Shown here piece by piece: positions 53,405 to 64,000 of a DNA stretch of 64,000 nt. The notes beneath the pieces were generated by a model that searched no databases, had not been told where the DNA came from, and worked only from the letters and a program-made list of their open reading frames with translations. How positions within the stretch are numbered: position 1 is the first letter of the stretch; every line of letters begins with the position of its first letter. The position numbers were made by a program, and so were the translations under genes. The DNA comes from Piscicola geometra (Eukaryota; Annelida; Clitellata; Hirudinida; Piscicolidae), in contig OX030960.1 in assembly GCA_943735955.1 (NCBI GenBank), forward strand, positions 2,921,902 through 2,985,901. The letters run 5' to 3'.

Positions 53405-55448
53405 TGTTGAATGGGTTATTGACTGTCTTCAAACTTTCAGCCGATCCAATTTCTAGACGAGTTTTTGAAAGAATTCAAAACGATTCTCTAAACTTTTTGA
53501 AGACTTAGAAGTTTTTAATATTTTATAAGTTTCCACTTTTTTTATAGTTTCTTACTCTGAATCTTGAAAATTTTTTCAAATCAGCTATACTCAATTATTC
53601 CGATATAGAACGTCAATTAAGTAATTTTAGAAAATCACACTTCGCTAATTACAACCCACTACAACCCATTATAACAATCTTATACAAGACTGAATTAAAT
53701 TGATTATTAGTTTATTATATTGTACAAATACCTTCACAGAGATTACCGAACTTATGTTAGCGTAATTACCACAATATTTATACTAATATGTTGTGAGCTA
53801 TGTTATCATAAAACCATTATTTTTAAACACCCTTCCTGTGTCTTTTTTCATGTGAAGAATTCATTGGCCTATTATTGAAAGAACCATTAGCAGCTTGTGC
53901 TCTCTACCGCCTGAACAATGCAAGCCATGATAATTTCCCGTTTTCAAGACATAGCAGAGCGCCTATGAAATAGATTACTAAATGTTTTTGATAATGCTTT
54001 CCAAAAAACTACCATTTATAAAGAACACTTATCAAGTATGTAAGGTTTCAAATCAATGGATCTTCTGGCAGTAAGTTAAATGTTAGCGAGACTTCATTGA
54101 AGATGTGACTTTCAACAAGTCAAGTCTTTTGAAAGTTTCGCGGATTAAAAAATGCTCAGAGAATTTCTTTCGAGCTATTATTTGAATAAAAATAAAGCGT
54201 TCCAATTATGCAGTAATTGTAAATGAATTTTATATTTTTCTTACATTTTTTTATTTCCTAAAGTTTATTTTTATTTTTTGAAGTTTTGTTTTATTTTGAC
54301 AATTTAATATAGACTGCGCCTTATACACCGGTGTTTACGTTACTCACCTTGAAAGTTATTTGAAGATTTTCTAAAAATAATGATTTTTTTTAAATGTATT
54401 TTTAGACACCGTTTCGTGATACTTAAAAATTCTGAATATATATTTTCTAGTTGTAGGACTTTAGAAATGGTAGACGTCGGACTTCGAACCTAAAGGTTAC
54501 CAGTTCGAATCTCTGACAAGCAACCGTGAACTATCATATACCTATCATATACGGTATATTATATACCTAGTGTATATGATGCGGTGTTTGCGACGTATGC
54601 CTTGAGAGATGTGTACGTCGTGTGGAGGGGCGTCTCTGGCGCATAAGAACCATGGTTCTCAGAAACCTTGTAAAATGGCATGCGTCTGTCAGGCGGTGAA
54701 TAATACAGACCATTAAAAAATATATATATATAAAGGCTCGTTTTGCAATGATCAAAAAGGTTTTTCTAAGAGTTGAATTAATAGTAGTAAGTGTGTAAGA
54801 TATTTTGTGCCATTCGTGTATTTAAACTGCAATCTATTGTAAAAAGCTTTGTGAATAATTTTAATTATAGAAAAAGACCAGTCGGAACGCGCAAGCCTCC
54901 TCCCCACTCGAGAGCAGGGAACGATCATTGCAGACTGAAGCACGCGACTCAAGAGGCGCATGCGACAGTCCAGTTCACGCTCAGAGACAAACGCCACCAC
55001 TCGTCATCCTGGCTTTGGGTCCAGAATCAGTTTTGACTGACGATCTGGCACTGCATACTATAGAAATGATCCCTAAAAGTATGATCTTGCCCAAACACTC
55101 TTTTCAGGCTAATATTATACACGAACCTGATATGATCTAGTGGTGTTTGTTAGTTTTTTATATTTCTAAATATTTGTAATTTTATCTTTGTATTTTATTT
55201 CTCAATATTAAATTAATTTTAACTATTTTATTTTTTTCCCAAATTTATAGTTTTAATTAGGCACCTTTTGTGATTTGAGTTACTTTTAGATTTCTATAGT
55301 TACCACCTCACTGTTTCGTCACCCTGTTAGTCACTCAATCCCGTCACTGTCATTATCCACTAAATCTTTTATCCTATTTTTTAAAATCACCAAAATTTAT
55401 TTAACATATTTTTGCTTTGTTTCAATAAAATAAAGAATTTCAGAAATA
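53405..55448. other. Divergent intergenic region of CARD and ProRS genes
   Basis: About 2 kb AT-rich DNA. It holds a tRNA-like SINE fragment near 54455-54735 and a GC-richer block at 54880-55030 with 60-80 codon frames that match nothing I know. I specifically looked for GluRS and WHEP-domain exons on the plus strand and found none. Confidence 0.6.
54455..54735 (+). repeat. Possible tRNA-derived SINE fragment
   Basis: ATGGTAGACGTCGGACT, then AGGTTACCAGTTCGAATCTC resembles a tRNA D-arm to T-arm: GTTCGAATC is a good pol III B box and GGTAG fits the end of an A box. The unit ends about 250 bp later in an ATATATATATATAAA tract, as SINE tails often do. It does not fold as an intact tRNA by eye. 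Confidence 0.4.
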
Positions 55449-57656
55449 ATGACTGAAAGCAATGAGCAAATGTTTAAGAGACTGGAACAAGAACTTGAAA
55501 CTCTGAAACTGCAAGACGACAAGGTATGAAAGCTTTTTAAATAATAAAAATAAATTCTAAATATTAAACAAATATATGTATATACTATTTATTTTTAAGG
55601 AAAGGGCAGCAGAAGTTAAAAAAGAGTTAGACAAGTTGAGAAATAAATTAAAGCAGAAACCAGAAAACAAAAAGAACGCTGGAGGTGATGGGGCTGTCAA
55701 AAAGGTGACCAGGTAATGAAAACTATGAAATAAAATGGTAGTACTATTTATAATGAAATATGCTTAAAACCTTTACAATGCTTTTTCTCATTTTGATTTA
55801 TGGCTTAATAATACTAACTTCATCATTCAGATTGGGATTAGAAGTCAAAAAAGAAGAGAACTTGTCAGACTGGTATTCACAAGTGATAACGAAGGCAGAA
55901 CTGATTGAGTACTATGATGTGAGTGGCTGTTACGTCCTGAGACCACTTGCTTATGGAATTTGGGAAAGAATCCAATCTTGGTTTGATGCTGAAATCAAAA
56001 AGATTGGTTTTGAAAACTGTTACTTTCCAATGTTTGTATCGAATGCTGCACTGGAGAAGGAGAAGGACCACATAGCAGACTTTGCACCAGAAGTGGCTTG
56101 GGTGACGAGGTCTGGCAGCACAGAGCTGGCCGAGCCGATCGCCATCCGACCGACCAGTGAGACTGTGATGTACCCCTCGTATGCCAAGTGGGTGCAGTCG
56201 CACAGGGACCTGCCCATCCTGCTGAACCAGTGGTGCAACGTCGTCAGGTGGGAGTTCAAACACCCGCAACCCTTCCTCCGCACCAGGGAGTTCCTCTGGC
56301 AGGAAGGTCATTCAGCACATGCGAATGCTGCTGACGCCGTCAAGGAAGTGTACTACATGCTCGATTTGTACACGCAAGTGTACCAAGACCTTTTGGCAAT
56401 TCCAGTGATCAAGGGAAGGAAAACAGAGAAGGAGAAGTTTGCAGGGGGTGACTTCACGACCACTGTGGAGGTGTTTGTGCCAGCCTCAGGCAGGGGCATT
56501 CAAGCCGCTACGTCTCACCACCTCGGCCAGAACTTCTCCAAAATGTTCGACATTTCATTCGAAGATCCCGAATCGAAAGAAAAGCAGTTCGCCTTCCAGA
56601 ACTCTTGGGGCTTGACTACTCGCTCCATCGGCATCGTCGTCATGGTGCACGGAGACAACAAGGGCTTGGTGATGCCTCCACGCATCTCACCGAAACAAGT
56701 GGTCGTCATCCCGTGTGGAATCACAGTCCAGTTGTCGCAGGTAGAAAAGACCAAACTGCTGCAGAAGTGTGAGCAGTTGGTGCGGGAGATGAAGGAGAAC
56801 GGTGTGAGAGCGCACCTCGACTGCAGGGAGAACTACAGTCCAGGCTGGAAGTTCAACCATTGGGAGTTGAAGGGGGTGCCTGTCAGGATGGAGGTGGGGC
56901 CGAGGGATTTGGAACAGGAACAGGTGGTGTGTGTGAGAAGGGACAGTGCAGGGAAGAGCACAGTGCCCATGCTGGCAGTGGTCGAAAGCATGAAGCAACT
57001 GCTCGAAGAGGTACGAGCCAAAACAACAAAATGCAATATCATACAATACAATACAATACAATAAAATACAATGCAATTTTTATAACGAATGTTTCATCTC
57101 AACGAAAACCCGAACAAAAATATATATATATAAGTAAATTATTAAATAAACCCAAAAAATTGTATAATAAAAATAAAAACAATAATAATGAAATAATATC
57201 AATCAGGTACACCAGTCGATGTTCGAGAAGGCGAAGGGAGAGTTGGAGAAGGGTGTGGTGGTGTGCACCAGCTTCCAGGAGTTGTGTGCCCACCTCGACC
57301 TGAAGAAGCTCGTATCAGCACCCTTCTGTGGCGAGGTGAAGTGTGAGGAGAGGATCAGGACACTCAGTGCCAGGTTATTGTGATAATAATAAAATGAATA
57401 ATAATAAAGTGCTTGTTATTTATTCTCATTGACAGCCCTCGCAACGATAATTCACACATTCCACCTGCAAACAACCAACACTTCTTCAAACCACCACAGG
57501 GACGCTGCAGTGGAAGAAGGGGCTCCAGCAATGGGCGCCAAGGGTCTCTGCATCCCCCTCGATCAACCTGCGGAAATCAACGAAACCGACAGGTGCATTT
57601 GCCCTGACTGCCCGCTCAAACCAAATTACTACACGGTGTTTGGAAGAAGCTACTAG
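55449..57656 (+). CDS. PARS / EPRS1 C-terminal part: Cytosolic prolyl-tRNA synthetase, apparently stand-alone
   Basis: Charges tRNA-Pro with proline in the cytosol. Exons: 55449-55523, 55600-55712, 55831-57010, 57207-57373, 57500-57656. Phases agree and give 563 residues. The body matches the ProRS half of animal EPRS1: [40 protein letters not shown], class II motif 1 and 2 regions ([35 protein letters not shown]), [34 protein letters not shown] [14 protein letters not shown], motif 3 [10 protein letters not shown], and the anticodon/zinc C-terminus ([18 protein letters not shown] [22 protein letters not shown]) ending in FGRSY as in human. The first 60 residues are a Lys/Glu coiled segment ([20 protein letters not shown]), possibly a decayed WHEP domain. 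No GluRS part lies upstream before the divergent CARD gene. Confidence 0.94.
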
Positions 57657-58161
57657 CATCTTCAGTGTATCTTGGCGCTGTTGTTATCGAAGCTAGGCAA
57701 TTTTATGTTGTATATTTTGCGATATTTTAAAGATGCTTTGTTGCATTGACTTGTTAGGTATTAATTTTAAAGGCAGTTATATTATATAGCTATGCATTAT
57801 ATGGGTAGCTTAATTTCCAGTTTTGTTATAGTGTTAAGTTTAACCACGGCTTCTTCTTACAGTGTAACTTAGTGCATGGATGAGTGGATGGATGGATGGA
57901 TGGATGGATGAGTGGATGCTTTATGCGGCTGAAAACATTACCAAGCTGACTACACTCCATCTCATTTTGTAGCAAACATTCAAGGCTTATCCTCAGACTT
58001 CAACATTACTTTTCATCGATTTTGATGGAAACACTTTTTTGGACATATTAAAAATTAAACATGGCGACTAAAATAATTAAAAAGTTAATAGATTTCTAAA
58101 ACAAATTAAATACACATAGTTAATAAATGTCTGATGCGTTCATAATGCCACAATTGAGAGG
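57657..58161. other. Convergent spacer of ProRS and RRM genes
   Basis: About 500 bp of 3' UTR-like AT-rich sequence with a short GGATGGATGGATGGAT run at about 57880-57920. No gene visible. Confidence 0.6.
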
Positions 58162-61100
58162 TCAATAGTCATCGTATCTCCTGCCGAAGTTCATCCTCTT
58201 GTCCTGCTCCAGTTGCTGCCGTTTCTGGTCCATTTTGTTGCTGTCGGACGATATTTCATAGTGGAAAAGCATGCAATTAAAGCATATTTTAATGTCAGAA
58301 TTTAAAACAGAAAATACTCAGAATTAAAAATGGAATCAATAAAGCATCGAACCTCAGCATCTGCGAGAGATTCAGCAGCAAATTTACCGAATCGTCTCCA
58401 CCAGCGCCAACCACTCCTCCTGCACCGCTCAATGCACCCATGCCAACGGCAGCACCAACACCGCTGCCACTGCTGCTGTGGTCTCGCATTCCGTACCCGC
58501 CCACTGGAGATCTCGAGCGACGGCGATAGTCGTTGTGGCGGCCACTGTCGTCGTAGTGGGGGTGGTTCAGCGCTGGGTAGCGAGCTTCACTGTCAGGGCG
58601 GAAGTTGCCTGCGAAGTTCGGAGAAGCTTAGGGTGAGAAGTGGTGGTGGTGGTGGATGAGGCCAGTATGGTGATGGGTTGGAGTGAAGAAAAGAAACATC
58701 ACTGAATTTCAGTTATTACTATCATCATTATCATCAACAGTACCATTACGCTCAAGAGGTTGACAAACACAAGCCTCTCACCTGTTTCATCTAGACGGAG
58801 CAGCTGTCCCTGACTGTCGATGCCTCTGGTGTACGGGTTGCCAAGGAGACCATCCATGGGAGCACCACCACCGTAGCCCCCACCCCCGCCTAGGCTGTGG
58901 CAATGACATTGGTATTGCTCACAGAAATTATGGATATTTGGAAAAATGAAGGGTAAAATGCATCATCATCATCATCATCATGAGAATGCACTAACCCGAG
59001 GAGATTCTGTTGCATGACGAGTTGTGCTAGTGGATTGGCGAGGGCTGCATTCCCGAGCAGAGAAGTGTTCCGGCGACCGCCACCACCGCCATGGCCACCA
59101 CTACGACCTGCAGAGTGGTAGTAGCCACCACCATACGGCTTGCGGTGGTTGTGGTTGCGTTTGTTGTAGGGACTTCTCCTGCCGTTGCGGGAAGGACTGT
59201 AGTTGCTGTTGTGGTTGTTGCGACGACCTCCACCACCACCGCCACCACCTCGGTAGCTGTTGTTGCTGTTGCCTCTGAAGCGCTTCACCTCTGGCGACGC
59301 GACCACTTCAGCCTCCTTCTTCTTGTCGACGATGATGCCGTACCTGCGTCATGTCGATCGAAATAATTTGAGATTCTAAAATGAAGTTCTCTCAAGTGAG
59401 TTGGAGGAATTAACAACTGGTTCATGATACCAAATAAAAAACAAAGAAGAAGGGGAAGCAAAAGAAGAAATTAGGAAGACACACACCTGGTGAGGGTCTT
59501 TTGGATGAGTGCAGAGTTCAGCCTGGGCAGGCCGTTCATGGAGGAGAGTTCCTCGAGGGAGGGCTGGGGCAGGCCGAGGTCGATCCTGCAACTGTTGTCG
59601 TGCGCCAGTGCTGCCCTGCTCAAGGCCACCTTCTGTTTGGGAGGTGTGTTCGCAGCGGTCAAGTGCATGTGAAATGCTGTAACTTGGAATGGATTGGAGC
59701 TTCTACACACACATTATCCTTATTACCACCATCACCTTCATCTTCATCACAACCACCACCATAAACAACGCCACTATCATTACCACCACCACCCCACTTC
59801 ATCATCATCATCACCAACCTCCTCGAGGATCAAGGGCACTTTTTGGTCGGCATTCTGTTGGAAGACCTCGATCTTGGCGTTGCACCGCTCCACGTACATC
59901 AGCAGCGCTTTCCTCTCTCGCAGACGCAGGTAGGCTGTGGTTGCAGTAGTGGTTGTTGTTAGCAGTGGTTGTTGGAAAGATTGCAGTGGTGGTGGAAGTT
60001 GTGGTTGCGGTGGCAGTAGTAGTGGTGTCTGAGATGGTTGAGAGCATGATGTGCATGAGGCATTTTACGGAGACAATGCTATTGGTAAAATGATAAATAG
60101 CTAATAAATAGTTGTAAACAGCTTTGAAGACTAATGAAATGAAGGAATTAACTAATCAGAGGATGGATGATGAAGACGATTTACAATGATTACGATGATC
60201 ATCATGGATATAAGGATGATGATGATGATGAACAAAGACAACAACAACGACAGCATCTTCACTGAAACCGACATCTGGGGATGGCGTGCACTGGCGCCTT
60301 GTAGGCTAGCAGCATGAGCTTGTGGCCGCACAACTCAAGCCTCCTCTCGACCGCCGCCTCCACCTCGGCCCTCATCACCTCCTCCGTCCCGAAGACCAGG
60401 TAGGCGTAACTAGTGTTGTGTAGGGTGGTGCTGGTGCTGGGAGTTTAGTGCGACGGAATGTGCTTGTGGTGGGAATAAATATACGAAAAAAAACAAACAT
60501 TTGAGGTTAGAATAAGGGATGCTCTATATAACTTCCAATGCGAATTATATGTGGATTCCACTCCTTAGCAAGGGTGATTCGAGCTAGAGTTACTACAGTT
60601 GATGATCTGTCTATGCATATGTGCCTATGAAGAAATTTCACAAAATGTTCTTGCTAGGGAAAGATGAGTGAAAGGAGGAGGGGCAGTGGGGCAAAAGCAT
60701 ACCAGCCATGAAATGCATAGAAACGAAAGAAAATGACGAGAAGAATGAGGGAAGAACGCTCCTGTTACCCTTTGGGAGGAGCGGACGGCAAGACGACAAC
60801 AGGCTTCTGCTGTTCCTGGTGACCTGCAACAGCAACAGCGTCATCAACGACTGCACCACCACTGGCAGCTGCAGCCTCAGCGGCCACCAGAGGCTCAGTG
60901 GCAGTGGCGGTGTCCATGTCAGTGACATTATCAGTCGAGACGGCAGGCGTGATGGTGTGCGAGTCTGAATTGACCGAATCAGAGGCGCCTTTGACAGGAG
61001 TGTTCTTAGCAGTCTTCTTGCCTTGACGCGTGTCAAGGTGAAGGACGACGTCTTCGACGTTGGCAAAAAGGTCTCTGATGGCCTCCTCAGTCACCTCGTT

Positions 61101-62916
61101 TGACAAGTTCTTAAGCACAGCCACGTTGTCCGTCCACTTCTCTGCGGGTCGGGCGGTTAGTGCTATGATGGGGTGTTTAATGGTGGTTGAGGGAGGAGAT
61201 ATAAAGTAGCGCTGATACGATAGAGCTTTCGGACCACTCGGATGGCATTTTATGTGAATGCTCGATTGCTTCGAGACTGCTCTCTGAGCTTTCGGCTCAT
61301 CAAGGGAAGCCACGCCATCATTATAACATCAATTGGAAAAATTATTCAAATATAAAAAACCGATAAATTAGAAAAAAACATTTAATTACATCTCTTAAAA
61401 GTTTTAAATTAAGCATATATGGAAAACCTCTAGAACATTTTAATTACTGAAAATTATTTAAAAACTGAGAGTCGTAGTGACAACTTCATACTCTTACTTT
61501 TCAGCCCATTCTTATCAGTAAACGAGTCTGTGGTTTGATCTGTAATCATCAATATCACTTTTTTAAATACAAAAATATCCTTTGAATATTTCCTAACTGG
61601 TGATTATTGGAAAGAATGATTAATTTAAATTATCTGACTTATGTGTGTGTATTAATGCTAATTATTTATTGATTTAAATTATCTTAACTATGTGTACACA
61701 TTTAGGATAATTAATAATAATTAATGATATAATTGGTCTCTAACGAGTGTGCATGTCAATCTTGACATCGAGGTCACTCCTCCACGCCTTGAGGTGGTCG
61801 ACAGCAGTAGAGGCAGACTTGCATGTCGTGAACGCCATGCTTGTAATACTGATGGTGGCATGGCAGCGAAGAGTGAGGATGCGTAGTTGGTAAGTGAGTG
61901 GGTGTGAGTGATTAGGTAGAAAATGAATTAAAGTTTGTTGAAAAATGATATATAATGAATAAATAAAACTCAAGTTTAAAAAAAAGATATTAAAAATGTT
62001 TGGTTCTGCAAGAGGCCTTGTTATCAATAAACAATCAATAGCCTACACTGACCCAGTCAGCACTTCAGGATTGTGAGCACTCCTGACAAAGGATGTGTTG
62101 AACTCAGACAAAGTGTTCCACGATATCAACTCGACTATGTGGCTGTCTGTCAGGTCGATGATGTTCAGAGGGGCAGCTGTTAGCTTCCTACCGTGCTTCA
62201 GATGGACCATGTCTATAAGTAATTGAAATATTTGAATGACTTTTTTGAATTTTAATTTATTTGAATAACTGGAATCTTTTAAATTAAAAGATTTCAATTA
62301 TTAAATTATTAAAAGTTTTAATGCATTTATTATAATTTTTATTTTAAATTTAATTGAAGAATCTGTCATGTCAAACCGTCACTGAGTTGTTTAATGGTGG
62401 GCATGTTGAGGATGGCTCTCTCAACGTCTTCAGGGTTGATGTAGCTCATGTCTCTCTTTCTTGCCTCTGTTTAATGAACATATTTAGGTTTTTAATGTAA
62501 AACAAAGTTTTATTCTAATCATGCTTTTTGCTTGGCGTCCCAAAAACAATTTAAAATCGAACAATATGCTATTTCCTATAAGAAAATTATTTCTAAATTT
62601 TATGTCTCTAATTTATTCAATAAATAATTGTGAAAAAAATCGATGGTACAATCACGTTTTAAATGGAAAAGCTATTAATTAATTTTGAAAATTAAAATAT
62701 AAATGGTTTTTAACCTTCATCATCTTCAGATTCCATTCCACAATCGTTCCATTCATCTTCCACCATCTTTGTTTCCAATATTTCATTATTCTCGTCCTCA
62801 GAGATGAGAATCAACGGTTTCGTATCTTGTTCCATTTCACATTTAGAGCTGCTCAACAAAGCGTCGATTTCTCCTAAATCAACAATGTCATCGTTTGAAT
62901 TTTCCTTTTTTTCCAT
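58162..62916 (-). CDS. RRM-containing, glycine/arginine-rich RNA-binding protein
   Basis: Exons in gene order: 62715-62916, 62377-62466, 62047-62212, 61745-61848, 60769-61141, 60273-60409, 59819-59934, 59487-59632, 58996-59343, 58782-58894, 58353-58608, 58162-58240. All phases agree and give 709 residues. The N-terminus is acidic (SEDENNEILETK). A first, weak RRM-like fold spans residues about 85-185 (LNIIDLTDSHIVELISWNTL, SMAFTTCKSASTAVDHLKAW). A second RRM is clear: RNP2-like VAVLKNLS and RNP1 GYAYLVFG, but about 80 residues of Ala/Thr/Val-rich sequence separate its strands. Then a basic/amphipathic segment, ALIQKTLTRYGIIVDKKK, a Gly/Asn/Arg-rich part (SYRGGGGGGGGRR), LLG-containing stretches and a C-terminus ending RRYDDY. 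The layout suggests a nuclear hnRNP or RAVER-like splicing regulator, but I cannot name the family. Confidence 0.8.
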
Positions 62917-63213
62917 GTTAATAAAAACCAACTTGAAATAATATTAATATGTATCTAATTCATAAAGATGCTGAATAAATTTTGCACGTGACCTACAAAA
63001 GACACATATTTTACATAAAATATTGTTAAAATATTACCAAATATTGTTTAAATAATACTAAAATTATAAAAATAATATTAATTAAAACAAACATAATTTA
63101 TTTCCATAATTATTGATATAAAATATATTTTAAAAGTAAATTTAATAAATAATATCTCTCACCGGGATCATGCTATAAAGTTTAAACTTTACATTTTAAA
63201 GTACTAATTTAAG
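62917..63213. promoter_or_regulatory. Bidirectional promoter between RRM gene and MTPAP
   Basis: Start codons are 297 bp apart, facing away. Very AT-rich. The call is positional. Confidence 0.5.
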
Positions 63214-63886
63214 ATGTTTCTGAGACCCAGATACCATTTTTTTTACTCATTTATTTCTAAAAAAGCAGCGTCCTTCAGTCAATCTAGTAAGTCTTTACAA
63301 TTCATGATGAGACATTCAATCATCAATGTTAATAAAAATAACTCTTCTAATGAAATCCAACAGAACAGTTCAAACACCCACTTGATATTATACAAGCAAA
63401 AAGAAAAGAAGAAGCTTCGCGATCAGTGCTATTTGTATTTGCCTCACCTTCTAGCGCCTTGTTAGAGCACTGCCACTACTATGGAAGTCTCTCCAGCGTC
63501 TTCCTCTTTGAAAGATTCGACAAAGTAAGTTCAGTTTTTTTAAACTTAGTTTTTTACATTTTAATACTTTTTTGCATACAAAAATTATAAATAGCAGAAT
63601 TTCGCAGGAGTATGCGCTGGTAGAGTACAGTGACCAGTCAAGTCTCAAGAGGCTGCTATCAACCACAAAACACTTTTCAAACAATCGTCGAATTCCTTTA
63701 GAGAGTCATCTGTTGTACTACCAGAACAACCAAAGAACTAGAAGCAGAAAGAGTCTCAAATCGCCATTCAAGTGCCAGATTGTGGAAGATTACAGAAAAG
63801 TTAATCTAACAGACGAACATCTAGCCACTTGCAAAGATGTACAATTTTCAGTTTATTCAAATCTAATTGGTTCTATTAATTTGTAA
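63214..63886 (+). CDS. MTPAP: Mitochondrial poly(A) polymerase, N-terminal part (runs off or continues past right edge)
   Basis: MTPAP adds poly(A) tails to mitochondrial mRNAs. Exons: 63214-63286, 63364-63524, then from 63608. The first exon has a basic, hydroxylated presequence (MFLRPRYHFFYSFISKKAAS) suited to mitochondrial import and ends at a strong GTAAGT. Joined exons 2 and 3 give a divergent RRM-like domain: RSVLFVFASPSSALLEHCHY, YGSLSSVFLFERFDK and EYALVEYSDQSSLKRLLS, matching human MTPAP RTVLIHC...LSQFGPINNHFFYESF...LYAVVEF in order and spacing. IPLESHLLYYQNNQRTRSRK corresponds to its RSRFFNLK region. The exon reads to a stop at 63886, or splices earlier; the nucleotidyltransferase domain must lie to the right of the window. 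Confidence 0.75.
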
Positions 63887-64000
63887 CATAGGCACAGTAT
63901 CATTGTAATTACATAACAATAAATCAACCCCATACAACAGTAGACTCCAATACATACTACACATACAAATACTTCACATAAAACCTCACTATTCTCTTTT

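Noticed and set aside
54928..55140. 70-codon frame upstream of ProRS as a GluRS or WHEP remnant
   Set aside because: None of the GluRS signature blocks or WHEP spacing is visible in any frame.
55097..55140. Intact tRNA gene anywhere in the window
   Set aside because: The only B-box-like site (about 54510) lacks a paired acceptor stem by eye.

Overview
This window is animal nuclear DNA. It carries multi-exon protein genes with GT-AG introns of about 50 bp to 6 kb, AT-rich intergenic DNA and a very heavy load of micro-, mini- and satellite repeats. I find no rRNA, functional tRNA, phage or bacterial gene. The gene set (INSIG, SIRT4, ANKRD50, PDCD2, a CARD9-type CARD protein, a PHF6/PHF11-type extended PHD protein) is bilaterian. 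My best guess is a lophotrochozoan such as an annelid or mollusc; this is inference from gene content and intron style, not a proven assignment.

Layout: (1) 1047-5432, minus: a myotubularin phosphatase of the MTMR6/7/8 group, entering from the left edge. (2) 6224-15389, plus: a complete 16-exon SLC5 (SGLT-type) sodium/sugar cotransporter. (3) 17941-19285, minus: 14-3-3 epsilon-like. (4) 19655-21220, minus: SIRT4. (5) 21878-23399, plus: INSIG. (6) 23877-26475, minus: an unrecognised cysteine-containing, probably single-pass membrane protein. (7) 26.5-29.3 kb: repeat-rich spacer. (8) 29277-35685, minus: ANKRD50-like P-loop/ankyrin protein. (9) 35863-37333, minus: PDCD2. (10) 37630-49886, plus: a very large extended-PHD protein, with one intron of about 6.4 kb made almost wholly of two satellites. 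(11) 51572-53404, minus: a short CARD/coiled-coil protein. (12) 55449-57656, plus: a prolyl-tRNA synthetase that appears to stand alone instead of being fused to GluRS. (13) 58162-62916, minus: an RRM and glycine-rich RNA-binding protein. (14) 63214 to the right edge, plus: the start of a mitochondrial poly(A) polymerase (MTPAP).

Exon boundaries were worked out by hand from reading frame, splice dinucleotides and family alignment. For most genes the intron phases match at every junction and the total coding length is a multiple of three. Genes tend to lie in divergent and convergent pairs. PDCD2/ePHD and RRM-gene/MTPAP start about 300 bp apart head to head; SIRT4/INSIG are about 660 bp apart. 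Functionally the set touches phosphoinositide turnover and endosomal traffic (MTMR, ANKRD50), sugar import, sterol sensing (INSIG), mitochondrial metabolism and RNA (SIRT4, MTPAP), translation (ProRS, PDCD2), RNA binding, chromatin (ePHD) and innate signalling (CARD protein). I see no single pathway linking them.

The most unusual material is the repeat-driven architecture. Satellite units carry splice-acceptor-like ends, GT and CA microsatellites abut real splice sites, and triplet repeats have entered coding sequence. Also notable are the split ProRS, the minimal CARD protein and a candidate 1.25 kb inverted-repeat transposon at 50.3-51.5 kb.
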